Source of the DNA: Vibrio sp. STUT-A11
GTDB taxonomy: Bacteria; Pseudomonadota; Gammaproteobacteria; Enterobacterales; Vibrionaceae
Assembly (NCBI RefSeq): GCF_026000435.1
Contig: NZ_AP026763.1
Coordinates: 2,046,001 to 2,110,000 of the forward strand
Reading direction: 5' to 3'
DNA length: 64,000 nucleotides
This document shows, piece by piece, positions 1 through 8,348 of this stretch. Both the position numbers and the translations under genes were made by a program. Position 1 is the first letter of the stretch; each line of letters opens with the position of its first letter. The notes beneath the pieces were generated by a model. That model did no database searches. It was not told the DNA's origin and saw only the letters and a program-made list of their open reading frames with translations.

Positions 1-443
1 ACTTGATCCACCGTCGCGATTCTTTCCGTGCGGAAAAGATCCTAGTGAACCGCCTGATGGATAAAGTCGAAAACGGCAACATCATTCTTCATACCGATCG
101 TACCCTTGATGAAGTACTTGGCGACGACATGGGTGTGACTGGTGTTCGCATTAAAGATGTTAATACCGACGCTACAGAAGATGTCGATGTAATGGGTGCA
201 TTCATTGCGATCGGCCACCAGCCAAATACACAGATCTTTGAAGGCCAGCTTGAAATGAAAGATGGTTATATCATCGTTAAGTCTGGCCTGGAAGGAAACG
301 CGACCCAAGCGAGTATTGAGGGTGTATTTGCAGCAGGTGATGTGATGGATCACAACTACCGTCAAGCAATCACATCAGCGGGTACAGGCTGTATGGCAGC
401 ACTGGATGCAGAACGCTTCCTTGACGCACTGAATGACAAATAA
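1..443 (+). CDS. trxB: Thioredoxin reductase, C-terminal part
   Basis: This is the last ~147 residues of thioredoxin reductase, cut by the left edge. The frame is open to base 1, so the true start lies outside. The enzyme passes electrons from NADPH through FAD to thioredoxin in the cytoplasm. What is visible is the end of the NADPH domain and the closing FAD segment: an IGHQPNT-type loop, then GVFAAGDVMD, whose aspartate contacts FAD in this family, and a conserved YRQAITSAGTGCMAALDAE tail. The redox CxxC lies upstream of the window. A strong terminator follows and then cydD-cydC. trxB next to cydDC is also the arrangement in E. coli, which supports the call. Confidence 0.95.
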   Translation, partial: LIHRRDSFRAEKILVNRLMDKVENGNIILHTDRTLDEVLGDDMGVTGVRIKDVNTDATEDVDVMGAFIAIGHQPNTQIFEGQLEMKDGYIIVKSGLEGNATQASIEGVFAAGDVMDHNYRQAITSAGTGCMAALDAERFLDALNDK

Positions 444-470
444 CTTTTCACATTTGTGTCATATCCTTAA

Positions 471-500
471 AGCCCAGCGGTATTCCCGCTGGGTTTTCTT
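471..500 (+). terminator. Terminator after trxB
   Basis: Inverted repeat CCCAGCGG / CCGCTGGG with a short loop, followed by TTTTC. It lies 28 nt after the trxB stop and separates trxB from cydD. Confidence 0.85.
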
Positions 501-546
501 TTGTATACTACCGCCTCATTAAAACAATTATTATTAAGCCTTTACA

Positions 547-2334
547 ATGGATAAGAAAAAGCATAGCAGCTTGAACAAGTGGCTTAAGCAACAAAGTAAG
601 TTAGCCAAGCGCTGGCTTATGATTGCGATCGGCCTAGGCGTACTTTCAAGCGTGTTTTTATTGGCTCAAGCAGCCCTGCTCGCCTCTATTCTTCATCAAT
701 TGATCATCGAGCAAGTCGATAAAAGTGAGCTCATTTGGCACTTTGTCGGTCTGGGCGGAACCGTTATTGGCCGTGCAGCCTGTACTTGGGGCCGTGAAAT
801 TGCTGGTTATCGTTGCGGTGAACAAATCCGAGTTTATATTCGCCAACTTATCTTAGATAAAGTCCATAAGTTGGGTCCTGCATACATCAAAGGTAAACCA
901 GCAGGTAGTTGGGCGACGCTGATCTTAGAGCAAGTGGAAGACATGCAAGATTTCTTTTCTCGCTACCTTCCTCAAATGTCGTTATCGGTATTGATTCCTT
1001 TCATCATTCTGATCGTCGTGTTCCCAATAAACTGGGCGGCTGGTTTGATTTTCCTGGTTACTGCTCCTCTGGTTCCTATTTTTATGGCATTGGTCGGTAA
1101 AAAAGCCGCAGAAGCTAATCGAAAAAACTTCAAAGCCTTACAACGCTTGTCTGGGCATTTCTATGACCGTTTACAAGCCATGACGACAATCCGTCTGTTT
1201 GATCGAACCAAGTCTGAGACAGAAACGTTAAAGGGTGCATCGGAGGTTTTCCGTACTCGAACTATGGATGTGTTAAAAATCGCATTCTTATCTTCGGCAG
1301 TTTTAGAGTTCTTCACCTCTATTTCCATTGCAATTACAGCGGTTTACTTTGGTTTCAGCTACATCGGTGAGCTAAACTTTGGCTACTATGGTGCAGGAGT
1401 CACTCTGTTCGCAGGTCTATTTATTCTGATCTTAGCCCCCGAGTTTTATCAACCACTGCGTGACTTAGGCACTTACTACCACGCGAAGCAACAAGCGGTT
1501 GGCGCGGCAGAAAGTATTGTCGATTTTCTGGAGCTGGATGTTGACCACGTGAAAGGCGGTAATCATATCCTAGACCAAGATACCCCAATCGAGATTGAAG
1601 CCAATGATCTCGTTATCTTGAGCCCAGAAGGCAAACAGCTCGCTGGGCCTCTTACCTTCTTACTAAAAGCAAACCAGAGTACGGCACTCGTTGGCCCAAG
1701 TGGTGCAGGTAAAACCAGCCTGGTAAATACCATTCTTGGTTTTATGCCCTATCAAGGAAGCCTAAAAATTAATGGCTGTGAACTGTCGCAACTCGATCTT
1801 GCCACATGGCGTAAAACCATTAGCTGGATTGGTCAAAACCCAATGTTGCTTCATGGTAGTATTCGTGACAACGTCACCCTGGGTAAGCAAAATGTTCATG
1901 ATGATGCGGTTAATGCGGTTTTGAAGGACTCATTCGCCGCAGAATTTGTTGAAATGCATGGGCTGGATTACCCAATTTCAGATCGTTCCGGTGGTCTGTC
2001 AGTTGGTCAGGCACAACGCCTTGCCCTCTCTCGTGCTATGCTGCAAAACGGACAATTTTGGTTGCTCGATGAGCCAACTGCGAGCTTAGATGCGCGCAGT
2101 GAAAGGCTGGTGATGGAAGGGATTGGTAAATATACCCAATCGACCACAAATTTGATGATCACCCATCAGCTCTCTCCCCTTAAGAGCGTCTCACAAATTT
2201 TAGTGATGCAAAACGGTCAGATCGTACAACGTGGTGACTACAGCACTCTCTCGTCCGAGGAGGGTTTATTCAAAGAGATGTTAACGGCTAACTTAGCACA
2301 ACAAGAATCAGACAAGGGGAACTTGGATGCGTGA
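547..2334 (+). CDS. cydD: ABC exporter subunit CydD (glutathione/cysteine export)
   Basis: First half of the heterodimeric CydDC exporter, which moves cysteine and glutathione to the periplasm and is needed for assembly of cytochrome bd. At 595 residues it has the normal family length. About six hydrophobic helices lie in residues ~20-310. The nucleotide-binding domain follows, with Walker A GPSGAGKT near 382-389, signature LSVGQAQR near 484, and Walker B ending FWLLDEP. The signature is LSVGQ rather than LSGGQ. The gene overlaps cydC by 8 nt, so the two halves are probably translationally coupled. The start ATG follows the trxB terminator by ~45 nt, leaving room for its own promoter. Confidence 0.95.
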   Translation: MDKKKHSSLNKWLKQQSKLAKRWLMIAIGLGVLSSVFLLAQAALLASILHQLIIEQVDKSELIWHFVGLGGTVIGRAACTWGREIAGYRCGEQIRVYIRQLILDKVHKLGPAYIKGKPAGSWATLILEQVEDMQDFFSRYLPQMSLSVLIPFIILIVVFPINWAAGLIFLVTAPLVPIFMALVGKKAAEANRKNFKALQRLSGHFYDRLQAMTTIRLFDRTKSETETLKGASEVFRTRTMDVLKIAFLSSAVLEFFTSISIAITAVYFGFSYIGELNFGYYGAGVTLFAGLFILILAPEFYQPLRDLGTYYHAKQQAVGAAESIVDFLELDVDHVKGGNHILDQDTPIEIEANDLVILSPEGKQLAGPLTFLLKANQSTALVGPSGAGKTSLVNTILGFMPYQGSLKINGCELSQLDLATWRKTISWIGQNPMLLHGSIRDNVTLGKQNVHDDAVNAVLKDSFAAEFVEMHGLDYPISDRSGGLSVGQAQRLALSRAMLQNGQFWLLDEPTASLDARSERLVMEGIGKYTQSTTNLMITHQLSPLKSVSQILVMQNGQIVQRGDYSTLSSEEGLFKEMLTANLAQQESDKGNLDA

Positions 2335-4048
2335 TTTACTCCCTTATCTAAAACTGTATAAAAAACATTGGTTTGGTTTGTCATTAGGGATGCTATTGGC
2401 TTTCCTGACGCTTGCAGCTTCAATTGGACTATTAACCCTTTCTGGTTGGTTTATTTCTGCTGCTTCGGTCGCAGGGTTAACCATCGCAAGAGAAACCTTC
2501 AACTACATGTTACCAGGTGCGGGTGTCCGTGGTGCTGCCATGGCACGTACCGCTGGCCGATGGGGTGAGCGTGTGGTGAGCCACAATGCCACATTTAAGC
2601 TGCTCACCGATTTACGTATATTCTTCTTCGAGAAGCTTTCTCCGCTTATTCCGGGTCGAGTTTCAACCATGCGTGATGCGGACGTGCTTAACCGCCTGGT
2701 TGCTGATGTCGATGCGATGGATCACGTCTATTTGCGCCTTGTCAGCCCGGTGATCATTGGTATATTCGGCATTCTGAGTTTAACCGCAGTGCTGGCATTC
2801 TTTGACTGGCACTTGGCAATGCTGTTGGGTTCCGTGCTCACTGTTATGCTGCTGGTTTGGCCAGTGCTGTTCTACAAACTCGGCAAAAAGAATGGTGCGC
2901 ACCTGACACATCGCAAAGCTGAACTGCGCGTTGCCACTCTTGACTGGCTGCAAGGCTATAGCGAGCTGAGCATTTTCGGTGCAGAAGCGCGTTACCGCAA
3001 CTTGATTTTAGACAAGCAAAAACAGCTGCTTTCCAATCAGTTTGTTAACGCGAACCTCACTGGGATGGCATCAGGTCTACTGATGCTGGCTAACGGTCTG
3101 ACACTGGTCATGATGTTATGGTTTGCGGCAGATGGCGTTGGTGGTCGAGCTCCGGATCCGTGGATCGCGCTTTTCGCCTTTGCAACCATGGCAAGTTTCG
3201 AAATCCTAATGCCTATTGCAGGTGCGTTTCAGTATCTGGGTCAAACCTTGACGTCGGCACGCCGTCTGAACGAGGTTATTCTGGCTAAACCAGATGTTGT
3301 TTTTCCTCAGCAGTCGAGTCGTGAAGACAAACCGTTGGATATCGAGTTTGACAACATTAGCTTTGCGTATCCGGATGGCCAGCAAAAAGTGCTGAACGAT
3401 TTATCGCTATCTCTACCTCTGGGTTCAAAAACCGCAGTGGTTGGTCAAACTGGTTCGGGCAAGTCGACACTCATTCAACTGCTGTGTCGCTACTGGGACG
3501 TAAACCAAGGTGAAGTTCGCATCGGTGGTGCTGCACTTCAGGATTGGTGTGAATCTGATCTTCGCGCAGCCATTACCGTCGTAAGCCAACGTGTAGACGT
3601 ATTAAACGGTACACTACGTGACAACCTACTGATGGCTGCGCCCGATGCAACTGATGAACAACTCTCTGAGATCCTAATCAAAGTTGAACTTGGTGCTTTA
3701 CTTGAAGAGCCAGGATTAGATTCGTGGTTAGGTGATGGTGGCCGTCAGCTTTCCGGTGGCGAAAAACGACGCATTGGTATTGCACGAGCACTGTTACGTG
3801 ATGCCCCTATCCTACTCTTGGACGAACCAACTGAAGGTCTCGATAAGCGTACGGAACAGAAAGTGATGGCACTTTTCAATCAGCATTTTACTAATAAGAC
3901 AGTGGTCTTCATCACTCACCGACTGATCGAGTTAGAAAACATGGATAACATCTGTTTGATGGAACAAGGCGAGATCATCGAGCAAGGCGATCATGAAACG
4001 TTGCTCGCTCAACACGGTCGTTACTACCAGTTGTTGCAGTCTCTATAG
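2327..4048 (+). CDS. cydC: ABC exporter subunit CydC (glutathione/cysteine export)
   Basis: Partner of CydD in the inner-membrane thiol exporter; 573 residues, as usual for the family. An N-terminal transmembrane domain of six helices occupies residues ~15-300. The ATPase domain carries Walker A GQTGSGKST near 373, the signature LSGGEKRR near 475 and Walker B LLLDEPTEG. The ATG lies inside the end of cydD and has a GGGGA ribosome site within the cydD coding region. A clear terminator follows, so trxB is transcribed separately and cydD-cydC form a two-gene operon. The downstream neighbour dsdA is convergent. Confidence 0.95.
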   Translation: MRDLLPYLKLYKKHWFGLSLGMLLAFLTLAASIGLLTLSGWFISAASVAGLTIARETFNYMLPGAGVRGAAMARTAGRWGERVVSHNATFKLLTDLRIFFFEKLSPLIPGRVSTMRDADVLNRLVADVDAMDHVYLRLVSPVIIGIFGILSLTAVLAFFDWHLAMLLGSVLTVMLLVWPVLFYKLGKKNGAHLTHRKAELRVATLDWLQGYSELSIFGAEARYRNLILDKQKQLLSNQFVNANLTGMASGLLMLANGLTLVMMLWFAADGVGGRAPDPWIALFAFATMASFEILMPIAGAFQYLGQTLTSARRLNEVILAKPDVVFPQQSSREDKPLDIEFDNISFAYPDGQQKVLNDLSLSLPLGSKTAVVGQTGSGKSTLIQLLCRYWDVNQGEVRIGGAALQDWCESDLRAAITVVSQRVDVLNGTLRDNLLMAAPDATDEQLSEILIKVELGALLEEPGLDSWLGDGGRQLSGGEKRRIGIARALLRDAPILLLDEPTEGLDKRTEQKVMALFNQHFTNKTVVFITHRLIELENMDNICLMEQGEIIEQGDHETLLAQHGRYYQLLQSL

Positions 4049-4063
4049 AGATAAAAGATACAC

Positions 4064-4094
4064 AAAGGGCTCATGGTTAGATGAGCCCTTTTTC
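4064..4094 (+). terminator. Terminator after cydC
   Basis: AAAGGGCTCAT / ATGAGCCCTTT stem followed by a T run, 15 nt after the cydC stop and between the convergent cydC and dsdA genes. Confidence 0.9.
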
Positions 4095-4125
4095 TTCGGC
4101 TTAACCAAGCAGAGAATAGCACTGT

Positions 4126-5457
4126 CTAGACCTTTGACTTAGATAGATAAGTCGCCATTTCTTCTTCTGGAACCATACCACCGCCCGTCGCCCAAACGAG
4201 ATGCGTTGCACCATTCAGTTTCTCTTCGCTAATTTGCATACGAGCCAGATATTCACAGTTATTCGACACATGAATCGCACCGACTATTCCAGCAAGCGCA
4301 GACGGCTCGAGACGAATATTTTCAAGCTCGCTCAACTCACCTAAATGATGGTACATACGCTCATCGGAAATGGTGTAATACCCATCTAACAACCTTTCCA
4401 TTGCGCGCCCAACAAAGCCAGAAGCCCGCCCCACTGCGAGACCATCAGCGGCGGTAACATTATCAATACCTAAGTCCTGAACTGAAATTTTGTCATGCAA
4501 ACCGGTATGCACACCTAATAACATACAAGGGGAATGGGTTGGTTCAGCAAAGATACAGTGAACGTTATCACCAAAAGCCATCTTGAGCCCAAATGCAACG
4601 CCACCAGGGCCGCCGCCAACCCCACATGGAAGGTAGACAAACAGCGGATGGTGTTCATCGACAGCAATACCTAACTCTTCAAACTGTTGCTTTAGTCGCT
4701 CCCCTGCAACTGAGTAGCCCAAAAATAGAGTTTGTGAATTTTCGTCATCAATAAAGAAACAGTTAGGGTCTTGTTCTGCCTCTTTACGGCCCTGCTCCAC
4801 CGCAACACCGTAATCTTGCTGGTATTCAATCACGTTAACACCATGAGAGCGGAGCTTATCTTTCTTCCATTGGCGCGCATCGGCTGACATGTGGACTGAA
4901 ACGGAAAAACCAAGTTTTGCACTCATGATGCCAATCGACATACCTAAGTTACCAGTCGAACCTACGGCGATAGAGTATCGTTGGAAAAACTGGCGAAACT
5001 CCTCGCTGAAGAGTTTGCTGTAATCATCCCGTTCAGTCAGCAATCCCGCTTCCATCGCGAGCTTTTCTGCATGCGTCAGAACTTCGTAAATGCCACCACG
5101 CGCTTTGATAGAACCAGAGATAGGTAAATGGCTGTCCTTTTTCAACATCAAACGTCCTGAAATTGACGTTTTATATTGCTCTTCCAGACATGCTTGCATC
5201 TTAGGAATATCAACAACCGGCGATTCAATAATACCGTTAGAGGATTCTGTTTCAGGGAAAGCTTTCATCAAATAAGGGGCAAAGCGCTTAAGTCGTTCAC
5301 TAGCGGCATGTATATCTTCCTCATCTAAACCCACATAAGGCAAACCTTCCGCGATAGAAGTTAGGTTTGGGTTGAACCAACTAACTTCTTTAAGTTCGAT
5401 AAGTAGCGCTAAAAGTGGAAACTGCTTTATCAGCCCTTCAGTATTCAGCTTGGTCAT
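4126..5457 (-). CDS. dsdA: D-serine ammonia-lyase (D-serine deaminase)
   Basis: PLP enzyme that converts D-serine to pyruvate and ammonia in the cytoplasm, detoxifying D-serine and allowing its use as a nutrient. From the chosen start it is 443 residues, like E. coli DsdA. The PLP lysine is in SGSIKARGG (Lys118), and glycine-rich PLP-phosphate loops GSTGNLGMS and CGVGGGPGGV are visible. I chose the ATG at 5457 because AGGAAGG precedes it at good spacing and the N-terminus then matches the family; the frame stays open 16 codons upstream. There is no dsdC regulator or dsdX permease beside it, unlike E. coli. serC, which makes phosphoserine, lies directly upstream on the same strand but a terminator separates them. 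Confidence 0.93.
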   Translation of the reverse strand: MTKLNTEGLIKQFPLLALLIELKEVSWFNPNLTSIAEGLPYVGLDEEDIHAASERLKRFAPYLMKAFPETESSNGIIESPVVDIPKMQACLEEQYKTSISGRLMLKKDSHLPISGSIKARGGIYEVLTHAEKLAMEAGLLTERDDYSKLFSEEFRQFFQRYSIAVGSTGNLGMSIGIMSAKLGFSVSVHMSADARQWKKDKLRSHGVNVIEYQQDYGVAVEQGRKEAEQDPNCFFIDDENSQTLFLGYSVAGERLKQQFEELGIAVDEHHPLFVYLPCGVGGGPGGVAFGLKMAFGDNVHCIFAEPTHSPCMLLGVHTGLHDKISVQDLGIDNVTAADGLAVGRASGFVGRAMERLLDGYYTISDERMYHHLGELSELENIRLEPSALAGIVGAIHVSNNCEYLARMQISEEKLNGATHLVWATGGGMVPEEEMATYLSKSKV

Positions 5458-5488
5458 TTTACCTTCCTGGAATTGTGTAAGTTTAGAT

Positions 5489-5517
5489 AAACAAAAGCGC
5501 CGCAAGTGCGACGCTTT
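5489..5517 (-). terminator. Terminator after serC
   Basis: On the minus strand AAAGCGTCGC / GCGGCGCTTT with one mismatch, followed by TTTTGTT. It lies in the 83-nt gap between serC and dsdA. Confidence 0.75.
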
Positions 5518-5540
5518 GAGTAGTTCAGTGTTGGTTCAAA

Positions 5541-6635
5541 CTACGCGTACTGTTCTTCGAACTCTTTCATAAAGTCTACAAGCGCCTGAACACCCTCAAG
5601 TGTCATTGCGTTGTAGATTGACGCACGCATACCGCCTACGGCACGGTGACCTTTCAGAGACTTCAGGCCTTTAGCATCAGCTAGCTCTAAGAAAGTACTA
5701 TCTAGCTCTGGCTTCGCTAACTGGAACGGTACGTTCATGAGTGAACGGTTCGCAGAGTGAATACCGTTACGGTAGAAGTCTGACTGATCAATGTAATCGT
5801 AAAGTAGTGCCGCTTTTGCACGGTTCACTTTCTCGATACTCTTAACACCACCTTGCTCTTTTAGCCACTTGAAGACTAGGCCAGATAGGTACCAAGCAAA
5901 CGTTGGAGGCGTATTGAACATTGATTCTTTTTCTGCAAGTACAGTGAAATCCAGAATGCTAGGCAGTTCTTGTTTTGCCATACCCAATAAATCATCACGA
6001 ACGATCACGATAGAGATACCAGATGGGCCAATGTTTTTCTGAGCACCAGCGTAGATAACGCCGTATTGAGAAACGTCGATTTCGCGTGAAAGAATCGTAG
6101 AAGACATGTCCGCGACAATTGGTTTGTCAGTCACAGGTAGATCGTTGATTTCAATGCCGTCGATGGTTTCGTTAGGACAAAAATGAACGTAAGCCGCGTC
6201 TGGCGCAATTTCCCACTCACTTGCAGGTTTTACTGCCAGTTTGCCGTCAATTTCTGTTTTCGCATCAAAAACATCCGGTTCACAGTATTTTTTCGCTTCT
6301 GCAACTGCACTTTCTGCCCAGTAACCGCCATCAATGTAAGTTGCTGATTTTGCTTCACCGAGAAGGTTAAGCGGGACCGCAGCAAACTGAGCGCGAGCGC
6401 CACCTTGGCAAAATAGGACTTTGTAGTTATCTGGAATGTTTAAAAGGTCACGCAGGTCCTGCTCAGCTTCTTCTGCAACTTTAATGAACTCTTTACTACG
6501 GTGACTGATTTCCATCACTGAAGTACCCAGCCCTTGCCAGTCTAATAGTTCTTTTTGTGCTTGTTGCATAACTGCTTTTGGCAGACCAGCTGGTCCTGCG
6601 CTGAAGTTAAATACGTTGTCCGTATTTTGTTCCAT
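5541..6635 (-). CDS. serC: Phosphoserine aminotransferase
   Basis: PLP aminotransferase that makes 3-phosphoserine from 3-phosphohydroxypyruvate and glutamate; it also serves pyridoxine synthesis. The 364 residues match the family. The N-terminus has the NFSAGPAGLP motif, and the PLP lysine is in YAGAQKNIGPSG, followed by the conserved GGMRASIYNAM near the end. Two ATGs are possible. The first (6644) sits only 2 nt from AGGAG, too close, while the second (6635) has ~11 nt spacing and gives the usual MEQNT-type start, so I chose it. It stands alone between two terminators and so is not co-transcribed with aroA as in E. coli. Confidence 0.93.
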   Translation of the reverse strand: MEQNTDNVFNFSAGPAGLPKAVMQQAQKELLDWQGLGTSVMEISHRSKEFIKVAEEAEQDLRDLLNIPDNYKVLFCQGGARAQFAAVPLNLLGEAKSATYIDGGYWAESAVAEAKKYCEPDVFDAKTEIDGKLAVKPASEWEIAPDAAYVHFCPNETIDGIEINDLPVTDKPIVADMSSTILSREIDVSQYGVIYAGAQKNIGPSGISIVIVRDDLLGMAKQELPSILDFTVLAEKESMFNTPPTFAWYLSGLVFKWLKEQGGVKSIEKVNRAKAALLYDYIDQSDFYRNGIHSANRSLMNVPFQLAKPELDSTFLELADAKGLKSLKGHRAVGGMRASIYNAMTLEGVQALVDFMKEFEEQYA

Positions 6636-6827
6636 GATGCTCATCGCTCCTGCTAAATATATGTCGAAATTAATGTACTCAAATAATCTCGAGATGTGGG
6701 CTTGGGAAGGCTTTTAGGGTCATCAGCGCGAACACTGTTTATCGCGCGAAAACTCTCTAACAAAGTTCCGATGCCTTCATCTTGATATATGTTGGGTATA
6801 TCACGTTTTTGCGGCGATAAAAACAAG

Positions 6828-6852
6828 AAAAGAGGTCCTACGACCTCTTTTT
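6828..6852 (-). terminator. Terminator after the DUF945 gene
   Basis: AAAAGAGGTC / GACCTCTTTTT stem with a 4-nt loop, 45 nt beyond the stop of the YdgA-like gene. It is symmetrical enough to work on both strands. Confidence 0.85.
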
Positions 6853-6896
6853 AAATTGGAAACGCCATATGAGCGTAATTAACTAACGCTAACTGC

Positions 6897-8162
6897 CTAC
6901 TTTTGCATCAAAGCTGGCATCAATAGCGCGATCAACGGAAACTCGTGGCCATTTTCGAATTTTAACTTCCCGTCACCAATTTGAGCCTTAAGCTGGTAAC
7001 CACCGTCGACTTTGTCTATCAACTCCATGATTAACAGCTCATCTATCCCTTCTTCGATAAACGGGTAATGCTCTACCAATTCATCGGAGAAGTAAGTACT
7101 CAAAGCTCCGTTAGTGACATTGACCAACTTCATCGGATTCTGAGTGATTTTCTCGGTACCTTGTGGGACAGACAACTCCCATTCGTTGTGAAACTTGCCT
7201 TCACCAAACGCGAGTGATAGTTCGTTAACGGAAAGGTTAAAACCTTTGTTAAACAGCGTATCGATGTGTGGTAAAAGACTGTTAATTTCTTGCTCGCTCA
7301 ACACTGCTGAGCTCTGATAAATCGCCATAATCTTATCGAACGATTGGCTATCGACATCTGCAATGGAAAAATCGAGCTTAAAGTCGTCAACATCGGTGCC
7401 ATCCGTCAAACGCATCGTTTGCGCTGCAAGATTGAACTGGCTATTCAGCTTTTCTCCGGTCTCATCCGTCGCAGTGTTACCACTGTAGTTCGCATTTTCA
7501 ATTAAAAATATTTGGGTCATAGCGGAGTTAACCACATCCAGCTTCTCTAAAGAAAAAGCCTGTTCGCCTAACCAGTAGCCTTTAACTTGTTTGCCTTTGC
7601 CCTGCCCGCTTAAACCATTTAAATGCAGTTCGTCACCATTGACGAAATCAACCTGAACATAAGGGACTGAAACCTGGTAATTGAGGTCTCCCAAAACAGT
7701 CACGTTACCAGATACTTTCACCGGGCTCGTCGAGACCGAAAGATCTTCAGCTTCATTTCGGTAATGCCAACTATCCAAATCAAGTGTAAATGCGGTATTA
7801 CCATTGAGCTGAGTCTGACTATGCAAAGTAAGCGGCACAAAGTCGCTATCGACTAATTTTGAGTCAGCAGTGAGACTTGTCAGCCCATGGCTAACATCAC
7901 TGGTTACGTCAAAGGTTGTTGGGACGTTGTCACGGACAAGCTGTGTCTGCAACTCAGGGTCAACTACTGTATATCGGGTTAACACAACCGACGACAAGTA
8001 ACCGCGTTGGTACTCAATCACTTCTCCTTTGATCATTTCATCGTTCATATTCGCGATGCCATCTTCAATGATGGACTGACCAATCTGACCTACTGCAAGA
8101 GGCCAACAGAGCGCGAGTGAGATTGCACCGCCAATGGCGCCAAGTTTTTTTAAATTTTGCAT
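6897..8162 (-). CDS. YdgA/DUF945 family exported protein
   Basis: A 421-residue protein of the YdgA (DUF945) family; no biochemical role is established that I can name. The N-terminus has a lysine-rich start followed by a hydrophobic segment (residues ~9-26) that is a signal peptide or membrane anchor, so the bulk is probably periplasmic. The remainder is rich in beta-strand-like stretches, with a repeated pattern of short hydrophobic strands and polar turns and no catalytic motif I recognise. A conserved family feature near the N-terminus, a DDGI-like stretch followed by QRGYLSS and then RYTV, is present. It is monocistronic, bounded by a terminator and by the divergent kinase gene at 8349. 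Confidence 0.8.
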   Translation of the reverse strand: MQNLKKLGAIGGAISLALCWPLAVGQIGQSIIEDGIANMNDEMIKGEVIEYQRGYLSSVVLTRYTVVDPELQTQLVRDNVPTTFDVTSDVSHGLTSLTADSKLVDSDFVPLTLHSQTQLNGNTAFTLDLDSWHYRNEAEDLSVSTSPVKVSGNVTVLGDLNYQVSVPYVQVDFVNGDELHLNGLSGQGKGKQVKGYWLGEQAFSLEKLDVVNSAMTQIFLIENANYSGNTATDETGEKLNSQFNLAAQTMRLTDGTDVDDFKLDFSIADVDSQSFDKIMAIYQSSAVLSEQEINSLLPHIDTLFNKGFNLSVNELSLAFGEGKFHNEWELSVPQGTEKITQNPMKLVNVTNGALSTYFSDELVEHYPFIEEGIDELLIMELIDKVDGGYQLKAQIGDGKLKFENGHEFPLIALLMPALMQK

Positions 8163-8348
8163 AACGTCACTTTTCAGGTATTTGTGTTCAGTCTAACCCA
8201 AACCCACGGTGGATAAAACATTGAGATAAATCAGACTATTGTTGCTTATTCTAGACCATTAATCAGGAATCATACTCAGCTCGCACTCATTCCATAATTT
8301 TATTGATAGAGTTTGCTTGAAGAAGTTTTAATCGGAGCTCAAACACCT